Shown here one piece after another: positions 1 through 15,000 of a stretch of 64,000 bases of DNA. The translations under genes were made by a program, and so were the position numbers. The first letter of the stretch is position 1, and every line of letters starts with the position of its first letter. The notes beneath the pieces are model-generated. The model was not told where the DNA came from and searched no databases. It worked only from the letters and a program-made list of their open reading frames with translations. The DNA comes from Protonemura montana (Eukaryota; Arthropoda; Insecta; Plecoptera; Nemouridae): NCBI GenBank assembly GCA_947568835.1, contig OX387602.1:21689021-21753020 (forward strand), in the 5' to 3' direction.

Positions 1-734
1 TGGAGCAAGGCACAGACCAAGATGCAACGTAAGACATTCCCAAAGGCAGGGCTTGCTTTAGAGCAATTTACAGCAGAGAATTTAAAGTGAAAAGAACAGA
101 ATTTTATAATACAAATTATGTAAAATAAGGGCAAAATATTTATATTTTTAAACAAAGTAGTTGGTCATTTCTAATATATAAATCACTTATAAGTACTGGT
201 TAGTTATTTTAAATGTATACTTAATATTTGTAAACTAAGAATGCTCATTGGCAATCGAGTATGTGTTTTTGCTTGAGGTGATATTATCCATGATTTGGGC
301 CGTTCCAAGTTAAACAAAAAAATATGTAGAAATAAAGAAATGTTTTATTATTTTTTATTAGCTTAGTTTTATTTTAAATTACTAAATTAATAGTATGTAT
401 GTATACAGAATGCACGCCCAGTCATGGTGCAGCTTTCTGGGAATCCACTGACGAACTGTAGAGTTTCTTACAGCGCACCCTGACCATATCAAAACTAGAC
501 ATAAATTGTCTCAACCCAATCAAGAATAAGAAATAACCAGAGAAGCGCATTAATATCCTATTCCTAGATGCAACATGTCCGTTTCCTTAAAAAACCCAAA
601 TAGGCTTGCGTAGAATTGCTATGGCATAACATAAAATTTATTACCTAGGTATTTAACAAAATAAATGCAATATAATTTTTGTAATTATCTCTGGAAAGTG
701 TGATTGCCAGTATCTGCATGGGTCAGCGGTTATT
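1..734. other. 3' flank / 3' UTR of the ZIP7 gene
   Basis: AT-rich sequence with no convincing coding region. It lies downstream of the stop codon of the minus-strand zinc transporter, and the part nearest that gene is presumably its 3' UTR. Poly(A)-signal hexamers for the minus strand are seen at about 637-642 and 345-350. Nothing else was recognised. Confidence 0.5.
637..642 (-). terminator. Candidate poly(A) signal of the ZIP7 gene
   Basis: AATAAA on the minus strand, about 93 nt downstream of the stop codon of the zinc transporter. It is the nearest canonical hexamer; a second lies at 345-350. Assignment is by position only. Confidence 0.4.
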
Positions 735-2457
735 TCACTCATATTGAGCAATGAGCACCATCATGTAAACGCCGACTAGCAGGGCGGCGATCTCCTTGAC
801 AGACTGCCAGAAGCTGGTATCGGCCAGAAGCTCGGGGATTACCGAAACGGTGGCGATGTAGATGAAACCTCCCGCAGTGAATGGCAGGATCCATGCAGAA
901 GCAGCATCCCCTGCAAGCATGGCAATTGTAATTGGTTGCAGACTGTTTTCATGTTGATTCGTTTCATGTTCTCAACCTTTGGCAGACATCATACAGTACA
1001 ATTTCCAATACAATAATCTTGTAAGGTTGGGAGAATTTAATTGAATGTAAATGGATAAACAGCCTAGTGAGTTATATTACTGTGCATTTTCTTAAGGTAG
1101 GCAATGATTTACACAAAATAATTGTATTATGAATATGTTTCCTGTGGGGAATTATCAGCAGACAATACGTAGTAGGAAGTCTATGTAAACTTCAAGGCCT
1201 CCAAAATCACTAGTATGTGTAGATTACAACTAAATGTTATCAGCACTGGAGACTCTGACCATGTAAAATGTTCTACTTTGATAGTATGGTGTTTAAGAAA
1301 ATGAACTGTCATTAACTAGGTCAAGATTGGAAACTCGTACATTTTTTTTCATTGATCGAACATAAGTGCAAGGGGTGCATTTTTTAACCAGATTAGTGAA
1401 TGCAATGTCTAGAGAGCAACTTACCCACTCCCTCAGCTAAGAGAGAAATAACGGTCCCGGCAACAGCCCCAATCGCTGTGCTTAGTTGCAAGAAGATGGC
1501 TTTTCGTCGACTACATCCCGATTGAATTAAGATTGCAAAGTCCCCAATCTCGTGAGGCACTTCATGTAGCAATATGGTTATCGTTGTAACAATACCAATG
1601 TTCTTTCCAGCTATGTATGATGCACCAATTGCCAGGCCATCGGTGAAATTGTGAGTGAAGTCAGCAGCCAGATTCAGGTATCCAGCAACTTGGATATTTT
1701 CCACAGGAGCAATTGCTTTCTTGTCACTCTTCCCAGATGACTTTTTTTCTTTGGCAGTAGAATCTTCACCTCCATGTGAATGTCCATGTCCACCTTTGAC
1801 AAGACGCACAAACTTCTCGACCATGAGGAATGTGATTATGCCAAAGAGGACCCAAAAGCCAACAGTCATGTCATGTCCCTCGGCAGCAGGAGCATGCGAG
1901 TGGGAATGTGAATGCGGCTGGTCGGGATCATGGGTGTGTGGCGTCAATGCATGAGGGATCAGATGTAGGAATGCATCGCCGAGCAAACTTCCAGAAGCAA
2001 AACTAAGGAGGACTTTTAGAAGTGGTTTGCGCTCTTTGCTATTGTCCAGGGGAACGAGAAAAAGTATGAAAAAGGGAGCGGCACTGATAAGAAGGGTAGA
2101 TCCAATTGCAGATGCCCATAGCGTAAACGTGTCTCTTTCTTCGAGTGGCTTACAAACAGGTATTGGGTCTTCATGGTGATGATGATGGCCTTGTTGGTCA
2201 TGGTGGTCGTGGTTATGGTAGTCGTGATCATTTTTGTCGTGCTCGGGGTGGTTGTGAACATGAGCTGGAGGAGAATTTGCCTGCTGGGAATATTTAAAGG
2301 AAGGTGGTTCTTCATGGGAATGCCCATGTGAATCGTGATCGTGCGAGTGCTGATGACTTTGGCATAACAGAGGAAAATTTAAAAAAATAAGAAAACATAA
2401 AATACCCAGTGCTATCGTAGGTAAGAAAGACTTTTTTGTTAATTCTATTTCAGTCAT
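735..2457 (-). CDS. Catsup: ZIP7-type zinc transporter (SLC39A7 / Catsup family)
   Basis: Two coding exons on the minus strand: 2457-1425 and 910-735, joined in phase 1 (donor G|GTAAGT, acceptor GCAG|GG), giving 402 aa. The family moves zinc from the ER/Golgi lumen to the cytosol; insect Catsup also restrains tyrosine hydroxylase. Visible: an N-terminal hydrophobic segment (about 10-32), a luminal His-rich stretch (35-95) with HHHHH, a second His cluster (183-189), a His/Gly loop (223-228), and the two zinc-site helices [10 protein letters not shown] (269-278) and [10 protein letters not shown] (298-307). Length is slightly below the roughly 450 aa usual for ZIP7. An upstream ATG-less extension of the frame reaches 2559, but the ATG at 2457 gives the expected N-terminus. 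It is divergent from the kinesin gene, with about 570 bp between start codons. Confidence 0.93.
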
Positions 2458-3026
2458 ATTTAAGCAGCGAAAGCCGGCAAACACACACGAAAAATGACAC
2501 CGCTGCAAGTGACACTCGCACAAAGCAACACGTACGTGTACGACCTTGAAACAAATCAACCACGAATCAAATTCGTATCTTGGTTATGCTCTTCAGCCAA
2601 TCACGTAACAGAATTTGTAATCATTTCAAACTGAAATGTCAACAATTTTGAACTTGTGACGGTTGGTGGTATAAGCTGCAAATGTGTTTTGTATAGCGGA
2701 AAGCAACGTTTTTGTATGTACCTTTTTGTTAAATACTAAATGTAACCTAATTTATTAATATATTATTGATTTTAACACCTGAAGCATTATTTGGTTCATG
2801 GGATGCTCAAATGTTATTGGAAAGTATTTGTTTAGATTGAATTCGGTACGTTACGTATTTTGAGGTTTGGTTACCCCATGCATCTCCATGTGTATAAACC
2901 AGCCCTTACAATGCATTTCACTATAATACTTACCACTTAATACTAATACTACTTACTACTTAATAATACTTCTAAGCGGTTCATGATATAAATTTGTTCT
3001 ATTTCAGAGATACGAGCAATTCTAAA
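2458..3026. promoter_or_regulatory. Shared intergenic region between divergent ZIP7 and KIF14 genes
   Basis: About 570 bp separate the two start codons, so the two promoters must lie here or overlap the 5' UTRs. A 3' splice site (TATTTCAG) at about 3000-3007, just before the kinesin ATG, implies an upstream non-coding kinesin exon within this interval. No TATA box was recognised. That a single bidirectional promoter serves both genes is inference. Confidence 0.45.
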
Positions 3027-6000
3027 ATGTATAAGCCACGACCTCTAGAAGGCCCAAGGCACCGAGCTGCTGCAATATTCTCACCCTGTGCAACAACTAA
3101 GTCTAGCATTCAGACCGAAACATTGCCGCAGAATAAAAGTGATTCTGCAATTTTAACGCCTGGAAGTAACAAGAAAGTGCACACAGGTCCTTTGCGTACC
3201 AAGCCTGTTAAAAGAACCCTTTCTTTAAATCGGTCTCGTTCTACTACTACTACCCTCTCTCTCAAAGAGAATAATTTTTTACAATTCAATAGTAACGAGA
3301 AAACAGCATCAAGTGCAAAGGTTACAAAATTTTCCCCCCGATCAGTGGAAAAAAATCCAATTTCGCACTTCTGCACACCACGACGAAGCAAAGATTTAAA
3401 TCGTTCAAACCCAAGACATCTACCCCCCTCAGGAGGTGGCAGCAGTTTTATTACTAAGTCTCCTCGACCTTTGCCACGGTTAAATGGCGAGCTTAGTGTT
3501 GCACCAACGGTTTGTTCGACTCCAGATTATTTTAGCCGTGTTCAGATAGACACGCCAGCCAATAAAACTGTCTCAGATGAGCTTTTGGGTGAAGAGAGCA
3601 GTAATCTTACAGTTGGGGTACGTGTCCGCCCATTCAGCTCTAAAGAAACCACTGATCCTGATGTCACCAACGTTGTAGCAATGGAAGGTAGCGATGTTAT
3701 AGTGAAATGTGAAAATGGGACCACACACACATTTGCCTATGACCACTGTTTTGCATCTTGTGACCCCGATGATCCAAACTTCGCTAATCAGGATGCTGTG
3801 TTTTCTACAATGGTTCATCCCCTTGTTGACACGGCGTTCAAGGGTTATAATGCCTGTCTTTTTGCATACGGTCAAACGGGATCAGGAAAGAGCTACAGGT
3901 AAGAGAACACTGTGTTATTGTAAACAAGAGTTATTGTAGTTACTTTCTAGTTTTTTTTAGTCATCTAGAAAGCTTTGTATAATCACATTTTGGATTGCTT
4001 ATTACTTACGTACGATAAATGACCCTGACCTCTGAAGGCCTTCAGGCACTTCATTGTACTTTCCAGTGTCTTCTATTTTGCTATACATTTTACAAACTTT
4101 CAATACCATTTTTTGCTGCATTTGATTTGAATATCCAGAGTCTGGACGATGTACTCATTATTTAGTATCATGTAAAAATACAATTTTAGAAATTAAGCTT
4201 TTAAGACCTGCTAACTTGATGGAATCAAGTACTGATTTTGGCATGTGTTGTGATTGCTTATAAATTGTATCCTCCTGAATGTTAACATCCGATGCACCAC
4301 CAACAGCATGATGGGCACAGACATTGACACTGGAAGCTGCGTGGGCAAGGACGCTGGCATCATACCACGATTCTGTTTCGAACTGTTTGAGCGCGTTGCT
4401 TCGCTCAACGACTCAAGAGTCAGTGGTTCAGACGTGACTGCCAGTCCCAGCCTTGGTGCCACCGTCGAGATCAGTTACTTCGAAATTTACAACGAGAAGA
4501 TTCATGACCTACTTGGCAGCGCCTCTGATGGTGGCAAGCGGCCTCCACTGAAGGTAACTTGTCTGCTTGCTCTGCACCTTTCTTCAGTCATTGAATATCT
4601 CAACAGTAGGTTCCATGTACTGGCCATGTACCATGGCTTCCAAGGTGCAGCTGTATTCAGTAATAAAATTGCACTGTCAGTGACCTAAAACCTTAAATAT
4701 CGGTCTGTTTGCTGTAACTATTTTTCATTCATGTTGATGTAAAGTTTGTCATAAAAGGTATAAAAAGGAAAATGAAATTTGTCTGACCTACAACGTCAAG
4801 TGATTCCACTATTTCCGTCTATTAACTACGTTTCAATCTTCCCTGGTTACGAGATCCATTGCAAGATGTAAGTTATGTCCTCCCTCTTCATTTTTCCTTC
4901 CCAATTAAATATATACAAATAAATTAAATTATTAAAAAAAATTAATCAGTTCCAATTAATTTCATCTGCACTGAGAGTAATGTATCACTGACATGTATCC
5001 TGCAAAGCGATAGTCGAAATCTGATGAACGATAATGTCACTGTATCAGGTTCGTGAGCACCCAGTGCTAGGCCCGTACGTGGTGGACCTATCCCTGCACA
5101 CCGTTGACTCGTACGAGAGCCTGGCTGCATGGTTGGCCGTGGGCAATCGGCAACGGGCCACCGCCGCTACTGGTATGAACGAGAAGAGCTCACGCTCGCA
5201 CAGCATCTTCAGCCTAGTGCTGACACAGACCCACGGCACTGGAGACATGGCTGATGCGCCCAGCTGTCGTGCAAAGGTCAACCTGGTTGATCTTGCGGGC
5301 AGTGAGAGACTGTCGCACACCTGTGCAGGCGGGGACCGCCTTAGGGTGAGTAGGCAACAAACCTGAAGGTCCCCTGAAAGGCCCTAGCAGTTTATAGAGG
5401 CTTGGGATTTTGCAAGGCAAAGATTAAAGATAAACGTGTACTTTTTGCACCCATTACACTTCTTAAATGCAGAATCTCCTTTGTCTTTTAATGATTTAGG
5501 GAAGAGAAATTTACGAAACTTTTCGAGGTAGAAATGGTCAATGAAGAGATATTTACTATCTGTTAAAATCATTTCTACCTAGATAAGTTGAGTTTTCTTT
5601 CCTCTTTCATTCATAAAAATATTTGTACTCTTTTATTTTTTATTTGTTATTTTAGATGATTATTGTTATTGTCCCAAGATTCTGTAATCAGCGGCTTATA
5701 AAAGAAGCTTGCGGCTCTCGAAAAGATAGTACAATGCAACCGCTCTGTTCGCCTACATCTGCATAGCTCTGCCGCTGAATAACTTAGATTTAAGAGAATT
5801 TAAGAGAACATCCTTTGAGAATAATTCAAACTCGTAATTTTTCCACAATTTCAAAGTTCTACTTAGTAATTGGTTCACATTATTAATATGGTGTGTATCT
5901 CCTGATGTGCAGTTATTTCTTGCACTAAATCTCAACTTTAAGCATGATTTCCAGAGCTTTGTCTTGTTACAGGAAGGTGTCAGCATCAACCGTTCGCTGC

Positions 6001-9000
6001 TTACACTCGGCAAGGTGATCGCATCGCTGTCTGAGAACGCCAGCAACCGGCGTCGCGGTTTTGTTCCGTATCGCGACTCAGTGCTCACTTGGCTCCTGCG
6101 TGAAAGTCTGGGTGGCAACTCGCGCACTGCTATGTTGGCCACCATCAGCCCTACTAGTCTCAGTCTCGACGAGACCCTGGCCACTCTCAGGTAACTCACT
6201 CTGATCTGGGTAGAAAGTACTAAAACTACTTTTTATGAAGGATTTTTTTCTGGCAGAGGTGCCAGCAGTCTTGGTGTGGGCCAAAAGAAAATTGTGAAAA
6301 CGGTAAAAATTAAAATCATCTCCATTGTTTTGCTTTTGCCCTAAGGCTCTGTGCCAACTGCCAAAACTTGATTTTTGTGATATTGTGACTTGGGAGTGTT
6401 TTCTAGCAATTATTATAGCAATCTTGGGAATTCTTTTGCAGATATTAAGTACATTGCAATCCCACCACTGAAATCACTACTGAAATTTATCTGACGAGTT
6501 TTTAGCGATGCTGGGGCAGCCATTGTGCTGGCATATTCTTTTGCAAACTAGACCGTTTGAGACTGTTAAGAAATTTCCGCAGTTTACTCGTCTGTCCTTA
6601 CCTTCAGTCATTGATTAATATTTATTTGAAATGTGTTGATCATTAAGAAATGTCGTTAACTTATTAAGCTCTTAGTTAAAAACCAAACTGACATAACATG
6701 AGAGGAAACACTGCCAATACATCAAGAGCATCTGAAACACAAAGACATGCTTTTTTTTCCCCGCAACTCACAGATATGCGTGCCAGGCACGAACAATCGT
6801 GAACCGAGTGCACGTCAACGAGAACCCCCAGGAGCGTGTGATCCGTGAGCTGAGACTGGAGGTGGAGCGCCTGCGTTCTGTACGCGAGGACGTAGAGCGG
6901 CGGCAGGCGCAGCGTGCGGCCAGTGTCGAGGCTCGCACCGATCAGGTCGGGCTGCTGCGAGATCAGCTCAAGCAGAGCGAGGACAACCTTGCAGCTGCAG
7001 AGAAGTGAGTGCTACGTTCGTTGTAATAACCCATCTGTTGGGTTCATATTATAGCCTGTTAGCACAGCTACTAGGTATAGGTACTTAAAAGTCTCGGTCC
7101 CAGCATTAATCATAAACATGCTGCTGTAGATACAAAAGATTGTAGCAATTAGTTAACTCACCAGGATGGATTGAGCCTGCAGCCAACATTTTTCACAAAC
7201 ATTTAAAATGACAAAATCATGACTAAAAATTATGTTAATATATATTAAAACTGAGGTTTGTATACATGAAGATGAATTGAGAGTAAACCAGTTCCTAAGG
7301 CTTTTACTTGACAAACAATAAAAAGAATAAATTTGGTACAAGAAAAAGGTAAAGTGCCAAAGGGCTACTTAAAAAATTGGGGAAGTGGAAAGAAGGAAAG
7401 AAGGAAAGACACTTAACCAAGTTTGATATGGCTGTTTGCAAAACATGAAGAATGGTACAGTTTGGTTTGGACCAACCATAACACTCAATTCAATGAATGC
7501 ATTCTGGCAAATGTATTTTTCGCTCAGAAACACATCCAGAAAATAGTTGTTGACTACCCCGAGCACAAATTAAAAAATACCTCCGAAGCACTTACTGATC
7601 TTTTGGCCCCAGGTCATGGTGTGAGCGCTTGGCAGAGGCAGAGCGATGCAAGTCCGAGGAGCAGCGTCGCCTGCGTCGTTGCGGCGTGGCGCTTCGACTG
7701 GACTGGGATGGAACAACACCTTGCCTCGTTAACCTGGCGGCAGACCCTGCTCTATCTGGAACGCTGCTTTACGCACTGCCGCCCGGAACAGCACGTGTGG
7801 GGCGGGAGCCTCGCGATGGTGCAGACTTCACACCAGACATCGCGCTGCGAGGACCACTGGTCTATCAGCAGCACTGGTGAGCTCTTTGGAATGATTCAGT
7901 GATCTTGTCTTTAGACCTAGACCAGCTTGGTGGTCTACCAATCATACTTTGGGTCTATTTTTTAGTGTAAAATCCACACATTCCTCAGTAAATGTTTTTC
8001 ACCTGTACCAAATTACATCCAAAGCTAATAAGTTAATAACTATGCTAGTACAGTTTGTGTAACTGTAAAGACTTTTGCTGTTACACTCAACTTGACAATC
8101 TTTCTACCTAAAATATGCACGATAAACTACACCAATTCTTGTATGTTGGAGGTATGTGCAATAACCTGGCCATATTCAGGCTTACATTTATAAATGAGAC
8201 GGATGCTAATTACTGGTTGGCTACACCACAAAGTTTGCTTTTATCAAATGGTAAACGATGGAAACATCAGCAAGTGTCTTTACTGTAGGGATCCCTTCAG
8301 CTACCTGGCTAGGTAATAAGATACCCGGCTCCAATTTTATAATCTTGGAATTGTTTGTCGGTGAATTTGCGCGGCTGTAGCTGTTTGCGCTCATTTGAAA
8401 CCTGTTTTCCTGAGTTATAAGCTCACTCACTCAGTCAACTGCTGTCTGTTGCAATTAGTAGCGTATGAATTGCTCGTAGCATGATTTGAAATTTTAGTCA
8501 AAAGAAGAAAAAAAATGGCATTTCTGAAATTATGTTACTTTAATAAAAGATACTGCTAAGATACCATGAAATAAATGTCAAATGAAGCATGGCTATGATC
8601 AAACGTTTTAGAATCCACGCCATTATCAAAACATCAGCCCGCTCTGTTCAATTTTATTTTTTGTTGGGTGAAGCTCACTTGGGTTCTTGGGTCCAAAAAT
8701 CACTACCAGGCGGCATCCCTAATTTACACATAATTCATATTACGAAAGCCTTGCCAATCTGTCACTTACTAAATTCAATTAGCATGTTGGTGCTAAATCA
8801 TCCCACACTAATGAGATCTAATAGAACAAAATGTGCTACAGGCTTAGTCCTGGATAGTACATATTACTATTAGGTGTCAAAATCAAGCATACATCCTCAA
8901 TCTGAGTCCGTACAGTACCGTATGGCGTCAGAAAAAGGAATCTAGATTTTTCAAATTTCAAAGTGGGCACATTATTTTTGCTGACAAGTTTTTTATCATA

Positions 9001-12000
9001 CTTAAAAAATAGATTTCAGTGACGGCCAAACAGGTAAGTTCCAGCGTTGGTTCCAGTGTAACTGCAATTTTTTTTTCTACAACATTATAATCCCATTCTG
9101 CAATGTCAATAATGAATTATAATCTTGAGTTCTGAAACTTGAAATTGGTTTACTCTGTAATGACCATTGACAGCATCCTAAATAAGGGTCACAAACGTTA
9201 TCCTAGTGTCCTTGTATTCTGATAGCACGATCGAGAATGCTGACGGACATCTGAGCCTGCGTGCTGGACACCGTGGAGAGACATACGTCAACGGGGAGGT
9301 GGTCTCCAGCCGCATGCCACTGCACCACGGCGATCGTCTCGTTATCGGGGGAAATCACTTCTTCCGTGTAAGCATCCCCGCTGAGTGCCCAGCCGTAGGC
9401 GCCGCCGAGCCTGTCGACTTTGAGTTTGCACAGCGAGAGATTGCACGGGTGCAGGTAAGAGACATGCCTTACCATTAGAATGTGATAAAGAGTGATGCTC
9501 TTTGGCATCACTACCATGCTTCCCAAAGTTTTAGCTTTTGCTTTGATTATTTGTGTTTGGAATTGACATCAAACTTATAAAAAAATAACACTATTTTTTT
9601 TATAGACACTTACTTGTGCTACAAATTATAATGAGAGTCCCTATAGAATATGCTCCCTTTGTTCTTTAGTTTCTGCATTTAGAGACTGAACTCAAGGCTG
9701 GTTTGGTTATCATAGCAAAAACAAAAACTTAACACATCTGAAAAGCTATTTTATTATTAGGAACGCTAATAACATGCCAAATATTGGTGCCTTTCTGGGA
9801 TAGAACCCCAATCTCCACCTGTCGCTGGTGTTGCTCTAACCAATTGAGCTGATTCCCAGTTGGAAATTCTCCATTGAGATATTCCCCGGTTGGGGACCAA
9901 TTTTTGAGAGGTTGCTGGTGTTCCTAATAATAAAGTACTTTGTCTGTTGTAAGAGTTTGCAATTTCAATCAGATTTCACATCTAAAAAGCTTTTGGAGAG
10001 ACATGGCATTGTAATGGCTCTGGGGGCTTACGTAGGAAGAGAAGCTTCGTGCCGAGCTGGACTCGGCCAAGCGACGCGCGGTGGCAGAACTCGAGACAGC
10101 TCGCTGTGAGGCTGAGGCGTTGCTCCAGACCGCTCGAAAAGAGGCGGAGACACGGCTTGAGCGGCAACGCACGGGCTATGAAGATAAAATCTCCAAGCTC
10201 GGCTCCGACTTGGTGAGTGTTGCGATCATTGCCAATCATTGACTGCCAAAAAGCATTTGTTTTTTTAGATCTTCCCTGAATTCAGCCCTCTAAAATCTGC
10301 AGTTAACATTGGTGTTTACCATTTCATTTTCATTGGGCCTGCCAAAAACTACTTAAAAATGCATGTTTTGCAACGTTTTATCCAGTTTGACTGACACTAA
10401 GAATTGATGTCACCCCAGTTTTAGTAAAATGGTCAAATGGTATCAAACTTCAAATGGTAACAGCAAAATATGTGTTTGGAAAGTAGTATTGTGAATCGAA
10501 CATCAACACCTGGTATCTGTGTTGCACCTTACCATTGTTTAGTTGTAAGGCTGTGTAAAATTTGCAATTCAACCCGTTTTTCTTATAATGAATTCCTAAG
10601 AAAGCTTTTTTCTGACAGCTTTTGTTACATTCCCAATACTCATAATCAAGAATCCCAACCGAGATATCAGTAGAAGCGTTGAGTGTGTATTATACCCTTA
10701 GCTGAAGAAGGAATTAAGAGTTACCTTAAGAAGACATAATTGAATCTTAAAGTAGTATTAAAATCTGGCCCGTCCATCCTCCAGGGAGTAAGTTGACGCT
10801 GCCACATGTTTCAGACAACCGAGCAACTCGCGCTGGCTGATGCGCAGAAAGCAGCGGAGATGATGGAGCAGCAAATCCAAGCCCTGAAGGAAGAAATGCT
10901 CTCCGAGAGGCAAGAACGCTTGCATCGTGAAGACAGTCCCCCGATTGTTATCAGCCCCTACCAGAGCAACTTCCTCCAGGTACTTAACCTTCTCGGATCT
11001 AAAGTTACTCTTTTTTGTATTGTACCTCCTTTTTTAATTTTAATTTATTCCTTACAAGGATACATTTTATAGTATGGTGGCAAGATACCTTCATTTAGTT
11101 AATTTTACTAAGGATAAAATAGAAAGATGCTAAATTAGAACTATATTATATTTATATTTTTATATAATATATATTATATAATTTATATTTAGAGCCACGA
11201 TTATATGGTGATGCGCGAAATCGCGAATTGTTCTTATCTCTTGTTATTCTTACAAATGAGTGCGATTCATTGAATTCCCATCTCAAATATGTAAGAAGCT
11301 CATCGCGACAAAACGCGAAATTCACGAAAAATCATCCATAACAACGAAATCAACTATTTTCCGCGAAATCATCGCGAAATGAGCCTTTTCCCATCCAATT
11401 ATCTTAAATTTCAGATAATCGGTTTTTTTTTTCATTTTTATCAAACCATATTTCACGGAAAATAAATAAACAAATAAAATAACCCATTTGTTTTTATGCT
11501 AAATTAAGAGATAATGAAGCTATTTCACTGCAATATGTGTAATTTGCGAAATAGCCACTTATATCCATGCAAATATTTTAAATGTTTATTTTATCTCTCT
11601 AAACACACATTTCCATGAATTTGTCATATTCAGGTCTGTTTCTCATCAAATGCTGTCAACATTCCTAAGCTTAGGGGGTAGAAGTAGTGGGGCAAAATGT
11701 TTGCAGTAGGAAACCATTGCCATTGGTTGGCTGAATCTTCCCCTCCTTGCCATGTGAGCACCAGCACCACATGCATTCAGTCTATATAGAGATTAGCTGG
11801 GATTTCAAATTTCAATGGGGTGTAATAAATCTTTGACTTTTGAGGATCAAACAAAGCAACTCTTTGTGAGTGATGGATATATTTTGATGTGTGGAATCTG
11901 GAACACCAGACTTGTCTGGGAGAAAAAAGACAATCTTGCAAAGTATATTGTTAGTACCAGGCAGTGGGTCTAATTCAAATTCTAATGGATATAAAAATCT

Positions 12001-15000
12001 CAAACTTCTCATTTGCAGTTCTGACTTAGCAAACTATTTGGGCCCCAGTGAACAGTGTTGATGCAGAGAGGTTTTTTAGGGAAGCTACCATTGAAACTTG
12101 TTCAATGTTCAGTTTAACAAGTGGTAGGTGTCCCTCTTACTGCCATACAATGTATTTCATGGTGGCATTTATGTAAAATATTGATTTGTGCTATTAATTT
12201 TGTTCCAAGTCCCTAACAAATACCGATGTTGAGGACCTACACTAATTATTTGCTTTATTGTAATTATTATTGATCACTTCTTTATTAAAGATCCCAGTGC
12301 TTACCCTAAATCTTCATTCCTTTCGAATGTAGATCGCAAAACCCCTTTTTTCTATTTAGCTATAAACGCTAAAATTCAAATAATTAGGACTAAAATTTTG
12401 ATAAAACTAATGCTATAAACACGTTTTTTCTTTTTTTCGTCACCTATGTCTGAAATCTGTTATAGACATGAAATTCTGTACTTTTTCCATAACACCGCCA
12501 TAACACCGAAATCCAAAAAGCTTACCACGAAATTATCGAAATCATAACACCGTATAATCTTGGCTCTATTTATATTACATAATTTATATTATGTTATTTA
12601 TATTAAATTTTAATGATTTGTAACAACAATTTTATAATATTTTATGTTTTTTTATTATTTTGAATTAATTTTTAAGCCTTAAAATGGGCTTATTTCTTAC
12701 AAAGCAGCTTAAAGACTTACAAAATTGTATTGACAGTAGTGTAGCATACTGTAGGTACCTCTCACAGTACAGAAAATAAATGCAACGGATTGCCACCCCA
12801 CATATTGTTCCAGGAACCTTCTGATAAACATTTTGTGTGTACATAAATATAAATATATATAAGTTACAATAGGACAAAAAAAGCTGCAAGCTGGCGATTC
12901 CGACATTTCGGTTTGGCAAATCGACATTTCCTGATGTAGAATTAATTGAGGGTGTACCTCATAGTCATAGCGCAATGATTGTAGCTAGTAGCTATTTAAT
13001 AATAAATGGCTGTGATTCCCCAGGATGTAGAGGTTCTTCTCAACGAGTCGTGTGTGGAAATGGATTTGGTGCCAAAGTCCCAGCCCAGCGAGGATATTAA
13101 CACACCGGTTGGGCTGAGCCTCTACCAGATGGATCTAATGGCCCAGGAGGCATCACGCACTTGTGCTGACATTGGTGTCAACTACGTGAGTCCTAGCTCA
13201 CGTTAAGGTTTCTTGTCCAGTTGCCTGGATTTTGTTTGTTTGTTGGTTATTTGGTTTTTCTTCATTTTGTCTAAAAATGTGTGTTGGCAGAATCTAACCG
13301 ATATTTTGGTTCAAGTAAAGTATTTCTCACCTTTTGCCTTCTAATGTAATAGAATAGGGTTTCCCAAACTTTCGACATCTGTGTTCCCCTTGAACAATTT
13401 TCGTAACACCGAGTACCCTTAGGTTCTGTGTCAAATCAACACACAATTTTAAGAGTTACCAAATTCAAATCTTAAAAACTGTAAGCAAGAAATGAGCCAG
13501 TCCAGTGCCAGAAAATAAGCCTAACCAATTTTTCAAAATGTTATCTCGCTCTATTTGGGCTTATGGCTAAAGACCTGTTATTTTTTATAAAGATAACAAA
13601 AAAATGAAAACACCATTGGAAAACTGAGGAAACTTGTGACAAAAGTCAATGAAAACCTAAACATTCAATTCATGAGGTTGTCAATGCTTAAAATTTCAAT
13701 TAAAAAACCTATTAAAAAAATGTGTCCAGCAGTTATGTGAAGCTCTCCAGAAGGTTTTTCTCCAAACAAGTGCTGCACGTACCCTTACTAAACTTTTCCT
13801 GTAACACACTTTGGGAAACACTGGAAAAGATAAAGGCTCTTCGGATAAATAACGTGCTTCAAACTCATAGTAATTTTTTTATTTTACTGAATAGAGGTAA
13901 AATGACTTGTTAATGGAACATGTATGTCTTTTCTTCCTCCACAATCTCCTAGAAATAATTCTACTAAGCTTAAACTCTTGCACACAAGTCCAGTTTCTAA
14001 TTTGTTCTAAATGCTTTGCGTGGCATAGGCATTCTCTCAGCAGCAAGTTCTGCGAGACGGCAGACTGGCACCGATGGTACGTGTGCACGACCGCGTAGGC
14101 CGAAGCGTGCTGTGGACGCCAGAGCACTTTGTGCACTGGCTGGAACGGTTGCGCAACTTCGATGTCACCACCGACAGCATAGGGGAGCTTCTGGATATTG
14201 ATGAATCGTGGGAGGTAGACGATGAGAATGAGGAGCTCAACCACAGTCGCATCTCGGTGGATATGCGCAGCATCAAGCAGCAACTCAACGAGAGTTTCAG
14301 CCACCTTGCAGATTCATCGGTGCTGGAGGACACATATGAAGCTACAGGTGAGCATAACCATAACCCACATTTTTATCCAACTGGCAAATCAAAAGACCTT
14401 TTCTCTACAAAGTTAATTAACAGGGTCTTAAATTCGATATATATCTGTTATTAAGTTTTCCTACACCTTTTGATGGTTTTTTAGGGTATAGATTTTTTAC
14501 AGTCATTTAAAAAAATAGATGTAAAAGTTGTATCTAAGAATCTGTAATGGTTTTTTCAAATTTTTTAGAATGTTTTCGACTTAGTTTGTTTTTTTTTCCA
14601 ATGCTGAAAACTGCATATCTATGACTTCAATAGTTTTTTTTTAAAGCCCAACTTTGGAAGGTCATATCTCCCACACTAGTTGGTCTCAAATGTTCAAAAA
14701 AATTATTATGTACACTTGGTGAACAAATTCTGAAATTTTGAAAGATTTTGAGATTTGATGATCGAAATTTGTTTTCAAGTGTGCTGATTTGACGTGGAAT
14801 GACCCTTTTACACACGATTAGAAAAATGCACTCAGCAAATGCAGGCAGATCCAAAAGTTTTGGGGTGTCATTTCCTGTTTCTATACGGCCAGAGTGTTGC
14901 AATCCGACACCAACTGACCAAAAAAACTGCCCCTAAAGAAAAGCACTGAACCTAAGAAATGTGCCCGAGCAGGCATCAGATTGGCACTTGCCTATTGATG

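Noticed and set aside
1655-1954. Plus-strand open frame of 99 codons inside the ZIP7 region
   Set aside because: It is antisense to the conserved zinc-transporter exon and has no family features.
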